Assembly: GCF_028583425.1 (NCBI RefSeq)
Contig: NC_072801.1
Span: 16,636,001-16,700,000 of the forward strand
Direction: 5' to 3'
Origin: Eublepharis macularius
Taxonomy: Eukaryota > Chordata > Lepidosauria > Squamata > Eublepharidae
Length of the DNA: 64,000 nucleotides
The position numbers and the translations under genes are program-made. A model generated the notes under the pieces. The model had not been told where the DNA came from and did no database searches. It saw only the letters and a program-made list of their open reading frames with translations. How positions within the stretch are numbered: position 1 is the first letter of the stretch; the number at the start of each line of letters is the position of its first letter. Of this stretch, positions 11,084-23,506 are shown piece by piece.

Positions 11084-11749
11084 ACATTTAGTGTCACCTC
11101 TAAAATTCTTTCCGTTATCCTGTCACTCTTGTGACCACATTTGCTTAATAGTGTTGTTTGGTCCACGTATACAAGGAACACAATGGCCACTAATGTGTGT
11201 GGTGCTTCATACTTCTACTGAAAATAAGCTGTATCACTTTGCCAGTAATCGCCAGCTCTGGAGTGAATGACACCTTGTTTATCTACAGGGCATCAATACT
11301 ACCATTTTTCTTCCGTTAACAGCTCTGCCGGCATGCCTCCTCCACAATCCAGTGGGAGGACCTCCTACGAACATAATATGGACAGTTCAGTCTTGATAGA
11401 ACATGAAGTTCTTGGCCTTTGCTAAATTTTACTAATTAAAACAAACTGTGGTGGTGTACTAGTATGCTGAAGTAAGGCACAACAGTCTGTGTATTGAAAG
11501 GAGATGGCTTTGGAGAAAGCACCACTTGAGATACAAGTCCCTCTCTTTGTCACGCATAACTGAGCACACACACAAAGGCTACTGAGAAATGTGAAGGGAT
11601 GGATCAAGTGACAGCCTTTCCCCCCTCCCTTTAATGGGGCAGGGCTTTCATACATCTTATAAGGTATGTGTGGGGGTGCTGTCTTAATAGAAAATCCTCT
11701 TTGACTTAGCTAATCTAGCCACCTGGTTCCATGCCATGGTAAATAAAGT

Positions 11750-12332
11750 TAGCAAACAAAGGAATTCAAGACCACCTAACGACAACCACTTCAATTGTAA
11801 ACATTCATATGCAGCCTTCGCTCGATTCAGCATCTGACGTTATGCAATTGATGGTTTAAGTGCAAGTCTAAAGTGGATGAAGGAAACGTCGGAGTGTATA
11901 TATACCATCTTTGAGAAAGGGCTTCCAGAAATGGGACTCTTCACCGGTTTTCCTGTCTGATGGATATTGTTTTCTACATGATTCATGACCTATAGTGCTT
12001 CCCTGGCCATTCATACTGATGTACTGAATTGTATCAGATGGAATCATCCTGCTTATGGACTTATGATTGGAAGCTATATGGCTGTGGACGATTAACTAGT
12101 TGTTTTACTAGCACTGAGCACTTTATGGGTCTTGCAACGAAGACTGTATAAATGTATTGATACAACATTGAATTATGAATGGATATTGAATATTGTATGA
12201 ACTGCACATATATTGGCAATCTGTCGTTACTGTATTGATTATATGAATATTTACAATTGAAGTGGTTGTCGTTAGGTGGTCTTGAATTCCTTTGTTTGCT
12301 AACCTTCGTCAGGACTCTCCTGCTTCTGTTAT
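11750..12332. mobile_element. unclassified fold-back element with PLE-like architecture
   Basis: A 583-bp insertion sits between perfect 15-bp direct repeats, catggtaaataaagt, at 11735-11749 and 12333-12347. Its ends are 61-bp inverted arms (11750-11810 and 12241-12301) differing at one base. Beyond the right arm is a 31-bp tail (12302-12332) that has no partner on the left. On the minus strand the tail includes CUGACGA, matching the hammerhead CUGANGA box, but no convincing helix II/GAAA was found. The middle has no coding capacity. The 15-bp duplication argues against common DNA transposon superfamilies. Confidence 0.72.
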
Positions 12333-12347
12333 CATGGTAAATAAAGT

Positions 12348-13383
12348 AACATACATATATGGGAGGGCCCACATCTTGGTAGGGAAGGGTTAATGAAACG
12401 TTTCCACTCAAATCAAGCTTTTCCTAGAGAAGGAAAGCGCCCCCTTTAAAAAAAATTCACTCATAAATTGCAAGGAGTGCAAGTGTCATGACAGCCAAGA
12501 CTGTACTCGGTGCCTGGTCATGATCACAGGGAGAACCTCAAACTCAAAAGACTTGTCAGTCTCAATGTCGCTTTGACCATAATACATAGTTAGGAATACC
12601 TGAGAACAAACTCACCAAACAGAATTAAAACTGACATGGAAGCCAGCAACCCTTCAGGTAGGGAAAAAATTGACTGGCTAGAAGATCAAAGTCAGTGGCA
12701 CAAACTCCTTTACAACAGAGTTAGCAGCATGCCCATATTCCAGAGGATCCAAGCACCCAGTAATTAAATGCAGCTATTTCTAACTTTCATGGATTAAGCT
12801 TTTAAATTCCTGGGCAACCCTCCAGGTAGGAACATGGGGGCATTTCTAGACCTGCTGTCCACCCTTTTGCGCATGAGTACTAAATAGTTCTTGAACAAAT
12901 GATAAAACTTTGTGAGTATTAGGCAGTTCTAAATCATGCCTAATGCAGAACTTCCATGTGCTTAGCCAAAGCATGGTATACAAAGAAGTGTATAATTCAG
13001 GCGGGCGATATGGAATTCTCCTGAGAACTTTTGGGGGTGCTATTCTGGGGGATGAAAATTTCCCTGAGAAGAACTCCTACCTGTGTGACACATTCTGGGG
13101 GTCTTGCACCTGCTTGCAGCTCTGATGAGCTGCTGCTTCAGTGCCATATTTAGGGCTTCCTTCCGTCCTGATCCTATCCAATCTGAACATAAACCAGTCA
13201 TGGCACCACATAGCTAATTACTCAGGGCGAATGAAGTCAATCTCATCAACTGTTTCTGCTGCCAACTGGGCCAATGTTCCCTATTTTGTTATGCTGCAGC
13301 AGTTTAATCAATGCATTTGTCCAGCTTCCTTGAAAATTGGGACATGTACTCCGTGGACCCCTCATTATACAATGGAGGAATCC
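12348..13383. other. MRTFB first intron, nothing recognised
   Basis: Moderately AT-rich sequence without coding, RNA or repeat signatures visible by eye. A short segment (12620-12800) is partly repeated at 17330-17450 (aaactcctttacaacagag; attaaatgcagctatttc), so both are an unnamed interspersed repeat. Confidence 0.5.
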
Positions 13384-14060
13384 TTTCATATTTAATTTTA
13401 TTTATTTGATTTTACCCACCCTCCTCGCAAGCGGGCTCAGGGCTGGTTACAACACTGTAGTAACAATAAAACAATTTAAAATACAGTACATAGAAGTAAA
13501 AACAGTCACATTATCAAGTTAAAACGGGTTACCCACTATGGCTATCAGTGTTCACAATACACCCTATCACTCGAGATGTACACTTGTTATTAACATCATA
13601 TAACCACAGATCACAGCGGAGGGGGGAGCAACTGGACAGTTCGCGAAGCCTCAGTCACAACCACAGGCCTGGTGGAACATCTCCATCTTATAGGCTCTGC
13701 AGAACTGTAACAAGTGCCACAGGGCCCTAGCTTTGACGAGAGGGAGTTCCACCAGGTCAATGCCAGGACCAAAAAGGCCCTGGCTCTGGTCAAGGCCAGG
13801 TGAACATCCCTGAGGCCAGGGGCCACTAGAAGGTGTTTGTCAGCAGAACAACATGCTCTCTGCGGAACATATGGCGAGAGACAGTCCCGCAGGTATGCTG
13901 ATCCCAATCTGCTAAGGGCTTTAAACACCATAACCAATATCCTTTTGCAGGGCTCCTCAGAATCAGAAGGAAATGAAAAAAGGAGTATGTTTTTTAAACA
14001 TACAAGGCAAAACGCCAAAATAAAATCAGCTCTTGGTTTTGAACCGCATTCTTGCATTGT
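13384..14060 (-). mobile_element. LINE 3' UTR (CR1/L2-type), fragment
   Basis: In minus orientation the sequence ends in a tail at 13384-13450 reading gccctgagcccgcttgcgag, then gggtaaaatcaaataaat. Its body (13610-13940) includes cctggccttgaccagagcca and the gcgggactgtctctcgccat block. It matches the tails at 570, 34838 and 38195. No reverse transcriptase remains and the clade is uncertain. Confidence 0.55.
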
Positions 14061-16649
14061 AACTGATGCCCAGATAGCAAAAATTAGCTTCTGCTCATAC
14101 TAACACATGCATTTAAAAAGTTTTCTTGATGCCCATAGTGAATTATACTCTCTTTCATAACCTTCCATCAAATGAATAGGAAGCCTTCTCAGATTCTTAT
14201 ATAACAGCGCAAAACTCGTACTGATCGTAAGTAAAGTAAAATGTAGCTTATGATAGATTCTGTGGGTGTATCATTTGCAAAGCCTTTTCTCTTTGTCTAT
14301 GACTCATCTCCTCTTCTGAAGCTTCTCTTCACTTTCCAGTGTTGCTTACCTTCTAACTCTACAGACAAAATGTTCTTTCTATTCTTGTCTAGGTCATCCA
14401 CGAGTACCAGTAATACTCAATACCCACTATCAGTATTCAGTGGAAGGAACAATACACCATTTGGAACAGAGATTAGAAGAAGCATGGCTCCAAACTGCCT
14501 GCAAAGGTCACCCCTCTTGTCCACCTGCCCACCCAATATTCAATACATCATGATCATGGCTATAATTCAAGTCATTACCATTCTTTGAACATAGAAGACT
14601 CATTTTTATGTATAGTTCCCATCTTCTGACGGAATGGACTAAAAAGAATATGGTCATTCTTAATGTCCTGCCAAATGGCACAGAGAATATTATCACACAC
14701 TGAGTACAAACGCATGGGAAAGTATTACATCTGTAACTATATGTTACAGCTGCTACACTCTTTATGCATAAAGTCATATACTTTCTGACATTCTACAAAG
14801 TTAATAGTGAGATGGATCCTACCCCTATCCTACTACTCCACTGAGCCAAGTTTGAAGACTTCCTCCAGCCTAAGTTGGAAGAAGGCTTTTAAGCTGGAGG
14901 AAGGCTCCTTGGAAGATGGCTGGATGGATCCACCCCCAGTTAATATACAGAATTGACACATAACAGCTGAAATAAAACTTCTGTACCTTTTGTCTCTGCA
15001 AATGCCTACTTTAAAAAAACCCAGTAAGTTCTGCATTTCCTCAAGGTCTGCTGCCCTTCTACAATATGGCTTGCAGTATTCCATAAGAAGAGAGAGTGGA
15101 TTGCACCAGCCAAAAAAGCTAACTGGCAATTTTGGATGTCTTATTGTTCATTGTCCTGTACCCAGGCTTCTCCCATCTGCTGAATCTGATTAGGACATGC
15201 AGCTTGTGAGAATTACAGGTAAATCAGTAAAAGTGCCCCCCATCCCCCAAAGCAATGATTAGATTAAATTGGTGATTTGAGATTTAAAAAAAACAGGTCA
15301 GTCAAAAGGAAGCAGATACGGATAGAGTGCTGGAGAGCAAAAGGGAAAAGTGGTCCCTTTCTCCAGAAGGAGAAAAGTGTTGTGTGTGCAATGTGTATAC
15401 ACAATGCTTCTAAAATGTGGTAGTACAATCACAGCTCAGCACAAAGATTTTACCACATCAGTTAAGGACATTATGAAACTGGACTCACCCATTACCAGAG
15501 CAGCATGAGAAACACATTATGACAGTTCAGATTTCTTACTACCACAGTAATGGATTTTAGAAGGAAATCCATAGCTCCTTCCCATATGGTATCCCCCCTT
15601 GCCCCCTGCTTCTGTGCTTAAGCAAATACTTAATTATTCTACTAAAATCATTTGACCTAAACATACTTAACCTCAGCAGGACTGTGCCCTGTATCGTTAA
15701 TTCTATTTTTTTTAAATTACAATAATTTAACAAAAAACCACATGCACATTCCCTGAAAGAATGGTGCAGCTGCAAAAGAAGTTTGGCAAAGATTAAGAAA
15801 TTCCTAGTGGGCAAAACCTTTTTCACAAACATATTTTTGGGGTACAGGCCATGAGTGCTGATGCAAGAGTGAATGAAGAGAGAGGGAGTGGAAATTATGC
15901 CTTGGAATCTTCCTTTACTAAATTTGTCATAAAGGAATTAACTCCTGGGGAATGTAGAATTTCTCATTAAGGAATCCTAACTCTGCCTGCAGAACAACAC
16001 CTAATTCTGTGATTGACGAAATTATGTGAGACAAGTTCCATTCGTTTATATTCACTGAATTTAGATGCCTCATGTTGTTGCGTAATGTGGGCAGAGAAAG
16101 AGAGGAGATTATAGAAGTGTTTATTCCTTTTTCTCTATACATGTCTCAGAGACGAGTTTGGCTAACCAGACTTATGCACAGAGAAAAGTAATGTGAGAAG
16201 CAGCTTTAAGATCTAATTAAATTTACAATCATATACACTTACTCACTGCTTAATAATTAGCTTTTAGAAAGCATTGCTTGTCATACTCCCATTCCATTTT
16301 ATGACATTAGTCGCTTGAAAACTCCCACACACTCATTAAAATAGGTACATCATTAGGAGAACCTTTTCAAAGCAGAATTCTTATTTAAAAATCTCACAGA
16401 AATGTAAATTGCATTCTTTGTGGCATCAATGCCATTCCCATCAATAAAGCTAACTCCTTTTAATGACACAAACTCGCAGAGACTAAATTCCACTAAAACC
16501 AATGGAACTTGCAAATAAATGAACTTTGAATCAAGAGGCTTTAACTTTTCCTCCATTCAAAACTAAACTACAGACAGAAACATTAGAAATGTTAAACAAG
16601 GGAAGTTTTAAACCTGTAATATGCATTTTAGGACTCCAAGAAAGTATCT
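14061..16649. other. MRTFB first intron, nothing recognised
   Basis: No exon with plausible splice sites and no repeat family was identified. Confidence 0.5.
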
Positions 16650-16665
16650 TTATTATTATTATTAT

Positions 16666-16707
<42 letters not shown>

Positions 16708-16735
16708 AACAACAACAACAACAACAACAACAACA
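16650..16735. repeat. composite trinucleotide microsatellite (SINE tail)
   Basis: Three successive arrays, (TAT)n, (TAC)n and (AAC)n, make up the 3' tail of the minus-strand SINE that follows. Long tyrosine, asparagine, threonine and valine ORFs here are artefacts of the repeat. Confidence 0.95.
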
Positions 16736-16965
16736 GATTTATACACCGTCCTTCAGGACAACTTAACGCCCACTCAGAGTGGTTTACAAAGGGTGTTATT
16801 ATTATCCTCAGGACAATCACCCTGTGATGTGGGTGGGGCTGAGAGAGCTCTAGAAGCTATGACTGACCCAAGGTCACCCAGCTGGCTTCAAGTGGAGGAG
16901 TCAAACCCGGTTCTCCAGATTAGAGTCCATCGCTCTTAACCACTACACCAAACTGGTTCTCATAC
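16736..16965 (-). mobile_element. squamate tRNA-derived SINE, full length
   Basis: Read on the minus strand: tRNA-like head ggtgtagtggttaagagc, B box gggtttgactcc, core gggtgaccttgggtcagtca and cacagggtgattgtcctgag, and 3' end cctgaaggacggtgtataaatc. The tail is the composite trinucleotide repeat at 16650-16735. Confidence 0.82.
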
Positions 16966-17866
16966 ACTTATAAACTGGCTCTTATAAACTTGCATTTCCA
17001 GGAGGAGAAGTGGTTTTAATATCCAGTATATGAATGTTAATCATTAGTTTTTATTTGCATTTTCTATTAAATTTTTTATTTTATACAAAAAGGTTTACTG
17101 CTTGAAATCTAGAAACCAGGGAACGTAGGCATGACACCTAGCAACAGTTTCTGTTGTTCCCAACTCTCATCACTATGGTTACATGAAATTTAAAAGAAAG
17201 ATGATTATCAAAGGGAAGTCAATTTTGTAAACATGGGCAACATTAGAAAAAACAACTACTACTCTCTTTAGAAATAAGTACTTAATTAGCAGAGTACAGA
17301 GTAGAACAACAGTTAAAAACTGAATGAACAAAACCTGAGTGGCTAGGAGATCAAAGTCTGCAGCACAAACTCCTTTACGATAGAGAATCCAAGCACCCAA
17401 TCATTAAATGCAGCCATTTCTTATTCTTCATGGATTAAGCTTTTACATTCCTGGGCACTGGGTTCACTTTTTTAAGGAGTATCACAGTGCAATCCTAAAC
17501 AGAGCTATATCCTGAAGTTAATGGGCACAGAAGGATGTAATGCTGCGTAGGATGGTAATGTTCACATGTTAAAGGTGCCAGTACTGCACAGTTGACTAAT
17601 TAGTGAAAATTCCTAGACTTGAGAATCAACTACATGGTTGTCAGAGACCTGGGGTTTTCCTAGCTCAATTTGCTGTCAAAAGACAGCTGGACATTATAAA
17701 GGAATATATAGCAAAAATAATTTGTACTTCCAAGTACCTGAGAGGAAAAGATGGCACAAAATACTTTTTTCATGATATGCAGGAAGTAGCAGCAATGGAA
17801 GAGACAGAAAAAGGCTGAAATGGGTGCCTGGCTTTGTTAACACAGCTAGCATAATTTAGCGATTAA

Positions 17867-17952
17867 CAGTGCAATTCTCTGCAGATTTACTACAGTTTAA
17901 GTGTATTCAAATCAATTGGGTTAGACTGGAAACTCTGCATAGGACTGCAGTG
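17867..17952. mobile_element. 86-bp palindromic MITE, older copy
   Basis: It begins cagtgcaattctctgcagat and ends tgcataggactgcagtg, the same plan as the MITE at 57694. A half copy is at about 17484-17560 (cagtgcaatcctaaacagag). Target duplications are unclear. Confidence 0.5.
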
Positions 17953-20312
17953 TCAATGCACACAATGACCCCTGTCCACATGCCCCATTAGCACTGAATG
18001 CCCTTCCCCCCCCTCTGAGTCCCAAGTAAAAGAAGTTAGGACAAAAGAACAAAACTCCAGACAAAGTAACGTTACCTAGGTCTATTTATGACCATGCATA
18101 GGACCCATAGATCTCAGGCATCCATTCTGAGACCTCTGTGATGACATTAGCCAATTTCAACTCCTTGACATGAGGCTGGATTGCTATTTGCTATGTGCCA
18201 TTCTTTTCTGGAGGGCCATTTTTTTTTCTTATTGGGGATGGTGAGTTGTATAAAGAAATTCTCATCTGCTGGATATCAAGTGGTGAAAAGGTGCTGCCTA
18301 AAATCCCCTACGCCCCCAGAAAATGCTGAATGCCTGAGAGCTGTACATTGCCTCCTATAGCCCTAATTAAACTATAGATATTCCACATTTTCTTAATGCT
18401 GGTGGACATTTACAGAAGAATTAAATAAAAGGTTAAATTTATTTATGATTTCACAGATATATTTAAGCACAAAGTTATTTCCATTTATGATCAAATTGCA
18501 GGTGCTGTTGTATTTATTGATGTAAGCCAAGCCCTTGAACCAAACAAAGCAAGGAAAGTGTTAGATTCAGACTAAGGAGGAAGGAAATTCAGGTTTGTTT
18601 CCTGCGTGTAGGCTACCCTACTTTTCCACCTGCTTTTTTTTTTTTTGAATGTCTATCCTGTACCGGAACTTCTATGAAAAATAAAATTAAGTCTGAAAGA
18701 ATAAACTATTCTTATTCCAAGACTGAGTGCTATGATATATTTTCCCGTGGCTGGATATACTAGAAAACTTTTATTTGGAACAGAAACCCTTTCCCCTGCA
18801 GTGGCAGGATTCTATAGGCTGTGAGAATATGGAAAATGCACTGCTCAAGCGAAGTGGCTTCCAAGGCTCTCTCTCCAAAGGCTCAGCTCTTGGAAGAAGT
18901 ATTGCTGCCCTTCTGCTCTGGCCACAAATGCTCAACTCTGGAAGAGCTACTGCAAGAAACAGTAGTGGATGTCACTAAAACCTGCTCCATGGAACATTTG
19001 GGAACATCTGCAGCAGCTCCTCTGCTCAAACAGAGAAGCTGAAAACAGCAGGCATCCATTCACCCCCCAAGATAGTTTTAAGGAGAAAAACATGCGTGGG
19101 CTTGCTCCCTCCCCTTCAGCTCTGATGGCATAAGGCTCAAATTAGGGTTGAGAGAATAGCCGTGCCTCTCCTCAGCTTAGGACACTCTAGCCCCTTCAAT
19201 GGTCTTAAAGCCAGAGCAGGAGAGCAGCCCCTTTGCTGTCCAAAATATCCCAAGGAAAAGGGATCATTGGGCTTAGAGAATGTGCACTTGCTTTGTAGCT
19301 TCATGAACCCCCATTCACATTCATTATATTTATATCCTGTTGTGGAACTCAAGGTGGAATACCTAGGGGCCTTCTATCTGAACACTGGCCAGACCCATCA
19401 TTTTAGCAAGGCTGCTGCTTCACCTATCTGCCAACCAGAGAGCCTGGACCCTCCTTTTGGGGGGAGGGGGAGTAGGGGAGTAGAGAACTTTTTTTTGAAA
19501 AGCCCATCTGCAAAAACCCACTTCTGCCCTTCCCTCCCTCCCTGTTTTGTCACCTATCACCTACTAGCAACCCACTTTTTCAAACATTAATTCTTCTGAT
19601 AGAACATGCTTCCCCCACATTTTAGCACTATGATTTATAAGACTGCAATTACTTTCAGTCTGCAACAGATGCAAACCTAAGAATTAGCTTCCATGGAAAC
19701 CAGTTGCATTGCTTATTGTAATTCTTGCAATTGCTACTCAAAAACAGCAATTCAATGTACTGGTAAAACCAAAGACAATTAGCAATTAAGAGTTACATTT
19801 AACATACATTTCTCTTGAATTTTTTCCTTGTTCCCCCTCAAGAGGAGCATCATACAACACAAATGTGGGTTTTTTTCATACCTACTTAAAAAAAAAATTC
19901 CATAGAGAGATTTGCCTTGGATACCATATATTCCCCTTACCTGTTATACCTGGTTTAAAAAGCAGAACTAGAAGGATATTTAAAATAGAGAGATGTGTTC
20001 TCCCACACATCTCTCAAATTTGGATACTAAAGGCACAAAGCCAGGGGGAAGAACACTTGGATCCTTTTCCTAAAAGCCATTTCTCCCATCAAAATTGCCT
20101 CTGAAGCTTCTACTTGCCACAGCTGGGGGTGGGGGAGATACTATATGGGAAGGAAGATGTCGGTAAGGGAAATGGTGTGATAGAAAAGGTTTGACGCCTT
20201 CCTGCAGTGCTGTGTCCCTGGCCCAATGTCATATACTTGTACACAACCACATCTAATTCCCAAAATGTTAACACTTTCAAAATTATTTTCCTTTCTCATA
20301 TTGTTCTCCTCT
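17953..20312. other. MRTFB first intron, nothing recognised
   Basis: Open frames at 18775-19042 and 19162-19590 lack splice context and known motifs, and are taken as chance. Confidence 0.5.
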
Positions 20313-20460
20313 CCTCTGTTTTATCTTCACAACAACCCTGTGGGTTAGGTTAGGCTAGGAAGATGTGAATGGCCCACGGTCACCTAGCGAGCTTCCATGG
20401 CAGAGCGGAGATCTGAACCTCTGACCTACCAGATCCTGGTCAGACACACCCATAGGCCAA
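20313..20460 (-). mobile_element. squamate tRNA-derived SINE fragment
   Basis: The core cttcacaacaaccctgtggg, the block ggcccacggtcacctagc and the head region are present in minus orientation. The 3' tail is missing. Confidence 0.7.
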
Positions 20461-20989
20461 CCCCCTATATATTTACTCACAAGTAAATCATATTAAGGTC
20501 AACAGCTCTGCTTGTCTTGATAAGGAAGTTTATGGCTGCAACCTTACTTGAAAACGTGGATACAGACAGATTTCAGGCCTTCAAGATCAATAAATTATAT
20601 GATCATACTGTCTATAAAATGATTCACTGTTCATTTAGCATTGTCCTCCACATCCAGTAGGATCTGGGCTACACAGAGTTCTTACAAGGCAGGCAATAAA
20701 CAGCAACAAAGAGACCAAGAGACATGCCACATCATAGGCTGTGGCAGGAGACTTACAGATGTGGAGACTAAAGCTTTGAAACACTGCCAAACAGGGTGCA
20801 GAGGACAGAGCTGTGTGCACCATGCCTACATTTGAACAGGAAACAGCCCCAGAACCTATTTTTAATAATTAACCCAAGTCTAGAATACACAGACTAATGG
20901 CAATAAAGAATCTGTGAAAGGTCTGAGTGCCATTCAGAGCAAGCTTACAGTTTCACTCTGTCCGCTATGCTTTTTAAAGATCTACATAA

Positions 20990-21066
20990 TAACACACTTT
21001 GTAAACCACTCTGAGTATGACATTAAATTGTCCTGAAGGGCGGTATATAAATCGAATTATTATTAT
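20990..21066 (+). mobile_element. squamate SINE 3' tail
   Basis: The block tttgtaaaccactctgagta, then ttgtcctgaagggcggtata and taaatcgaattattattatt, is the 3' end of the same SINE family as 16736-16965, with its tail. The 5' half is absent. Confidence 0.7.
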
Positions 21067-22154
21067 TCTGCTTACATCCACACATTTAAGCCTAACAAAA
21101 AGGACTTCCACATCAAAACATGAGTTCTGGCCAGGCTTGGACCACAGAACCTCTCATTTTGAAAATTAAGCACTGTTTTATTGTGTGTGTAGGGACGGTT
21201 TCTTTTCTTTAAAAGCTATGTTGGAGCCATTCGTTTTTAAAAATACAACATACAATTCAAACATAAGCCACAACATTGATTTTGCTGCATATTTCCAATA
21301 TTAGAACATTACTGAAAATGCAAAGTAACTGGCCAACTTTTACTAAAGATATTCATTAACTTGCATTATGAAACACACTGTTTGGAGACTGACAAACCAT
21401 GCAGAATGTGGGCTTTGTTTTGCCTTAGGTTTGTTTGGGTTTCATAATTTAGTCAGATCCTACAGGGTTGCCTAACTGCACGCTCCTCTCACACTTCTGG
21501 TATTGTGCCTAGGTTTAACCTGATGTTCAAAACACTTCAATAAATGGCTTCTTAGATGTCAAAATATTAATATATTCCAAAACTGTGGCTCCACATGTAG
21601 TTCTGCAAAATGAATACATGAATGCAAGCAAAAAGGGTACAGCACATGATATTAAATTCACTGCATTTGAATATTATTGTTCACAATCCATCATATACAC
21701 TATTTGAAAGTTTAAAAGCAAGAGTTGTTAAGGACTTCATTGCTTTTGGCCCATCCAAGATATACTTAGAGTACTTTCTCCAGCCTGGCCTGCTTAAACC
21801 TATACAAAATGAAGCCAATATCAGAGGCAGCAAAACAACAGGGGCAACATCAAATACTTTTTCTACCCTGTGGGTGGTACGCCATTAGGGATGGAATGCA
21901 AACAGGCACGGTGATGGTCCGTCAACCCAAGATAATGGTCTTCTCTGGGTGAAAAAAAGGGCTTTCTAAGGTACTAATTTGAGATAAAGAGAGTTAGCAT
22001 TTTGAGTTTTCCCCAGCCAATTTTTTAAAATAACAGTACTACAGTTAAGGTGGCATCTTCCTGATTAGGGTATGTTTGACAGAATTAGTTTATAATGAGG
22101 AGGGCTGCCCCAACTGGGAATAGGAGGTGCAGAAGGGATAACAGGAAAATGGGA

Positions 22155-22264
22155 GTAGCTGTGTTGGTCTGCAGAACAGCGGTATTTGAGTCCAATGGCA
22201 TCTTAGAGACCAACAAGATTTTCAGGTATAAGCTTTCAAGCATCAAAGGTCTCTTCTTTAGTTG
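22155..22264 (-). mobile_element. short PLE-2 family insertion
   Basis: A 110-bp segment beginning gtagctgtgttggtctgcag lies between perfect 13-bp direct repeats, caggaaaatggga, at 22142-22154 and 22265-22277. It contains the family core (gagtccaatggcatctta, accaacaagatttt, aagctttcaa). Read on the minus strand it ends in a decayed hammerhead-like core (CUAAAGA in place of CUGAAGA, with GAAAGCUUA). Confidence 0.75.
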
Positions 22265-22542
22265 CAGGAAAATGGGAAGAAATGGGTTTAGAATAGTGAA
22301 GTTAACTCTGGAAATAGGATTGTCTGCCTTCTAAACCTATAGCAGCTGCTCTACATTAACAGGTTAGCAACTCAATTCCAGTTGGCTTGGAATTTATCGT
22401 GAAGACACCTAACTGACATGCTTTACAAAGATTTGGCTGGGTGAGACAGGGGAAATCTGCTTTGTCCCTGACAACAACAGTTATGTTTTCATGTCAGCAG
22501 TAGACATGGGCATGAACCACAAAAATTTAACGAACCAGCGGT

Positions 22543-23127
22543 TCATGGTTTGGTGCTGACGACGATCCTGAAGTTGCGAACTGCAACGAACAGCAGCAGT
22601 TGGAAGCCCACGTCCTCCACAACTGATAGAGGAAAGCCTTGCAGGGCAATCGTCTGAGCCACCACATGAATGCCCGCCTCCTGAGCCCTTGACCTCACCA
22701 TTTTCAGCGGAGCCACCCCCGACCCCGATGGAACAACTTCCCCCAGGGCAGCCTGCCTGACCCTTCCGCTCCCACCAGCCGCACCCTCGGGGCAAGGCTT
22801 CTTGCTCAGGGTGCATTCCAGAGACCCTCCCATCGATCCCGGATCAGACGAGCTGGTGGCCCTCGGTCTCCTCCTGACGGATGTTATGCTGGCTGAGGAT
22901 GGAGACCACAGGCTCGGGTGGTGCCTTTTCAGGTGCCGAGTCAGGGCCATCAATGAGAGGTGCTTCGGGTAATTGCCCCTGCGCACCAGGCCCTCACATA
23001 CACAGCACCACACCATGCGGGGGTCAGTAGGAAGGGACCGAAAGTGCATCCAAACATTGAGGTTGAACTGTGGCCCACTAATGGTTCCAGGGGAGGGAGG
23101 ACGAAGGGTTGCTGGTGGATGTGCCAC
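22543..23127 (-). pseudogene. hAT transposase N-terminal fragment with BED zinc finger
   Basis: The 194-codon frame contains a BED-type finger at about residues 41-73: WCCVCEG, then a histidine cluster in LTRHLKRHHP. Further on, LQGFPLSVVEDVGFQLLL (about 160-177) resembles the segment that opens the hAT catalytic region. The frame then runs directly into the element terminus, so the RNase H-like catalytic domain and dimerisation region are absent. A second open frame at 23563-23078 (minus) may be upstream transposase sequence in another frame. As it stands it could at most make a DNA-binding fragment. Confidence 0.75.
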
Positions 23128-23506
23128 AGAGCTGGCAATGGAAGACAGAGTGATGGGTGGACTGCAGGCAGGGACAGCACCACCGGTAGTTTGGGATGGG
23201 GACGGGCTGGATGTTTCCTCGAAACCTAACTATTCCTCGAAGGATCCTTCGGCGTCCTCCTCCCCCCCAAATTTTCAGGAGTTCCTCTTCTGCCACCGGC
23301 AAGAACTCTTCGGCCTCCTCCACAGCTGCAACTGGTGATTTTTGGGGAGCAGGAGTCTCTGCTGCTCCAGAGTCCTGCACAGCCCTGCTTCCCGTGCTGC
23401 AACTAGTACAATCTCTGCATTTCCCCCCACGACCACTCTTTTCCCCCACCCGAAGCCTCATAGTGTCAGCAAACAACAATTGATGAGAAGGAGATGACAC
23501 TGTGAA

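Noticed and set aside
11875..11896. ggatgaaggaaacgtcgg as a second hammerhead core in the fold-back element
   Set aside because: GAAACGTC is present, but the CU of CUGANGA is missing and no helix II can form.
13837..14103. 88-codon plus-strand ORF as a gene
   Set aside because: It overlaps a LINE 3' UTR on the other strand and has no motif.
16526..16939. ORFs with poly-threonine, poly-tyrosine, poly-asparagine or poly-valine
   Set aside because: They translate a composite trinucleotide microsatellite that is the tail of a SINE.
22543..23127. The BED-finger frame as a domesticated host gene
   Set aside because: It lies inside a hAT with intact ends and duplications and runs into the terminal repeat, so it is treated as a transposase remnant.
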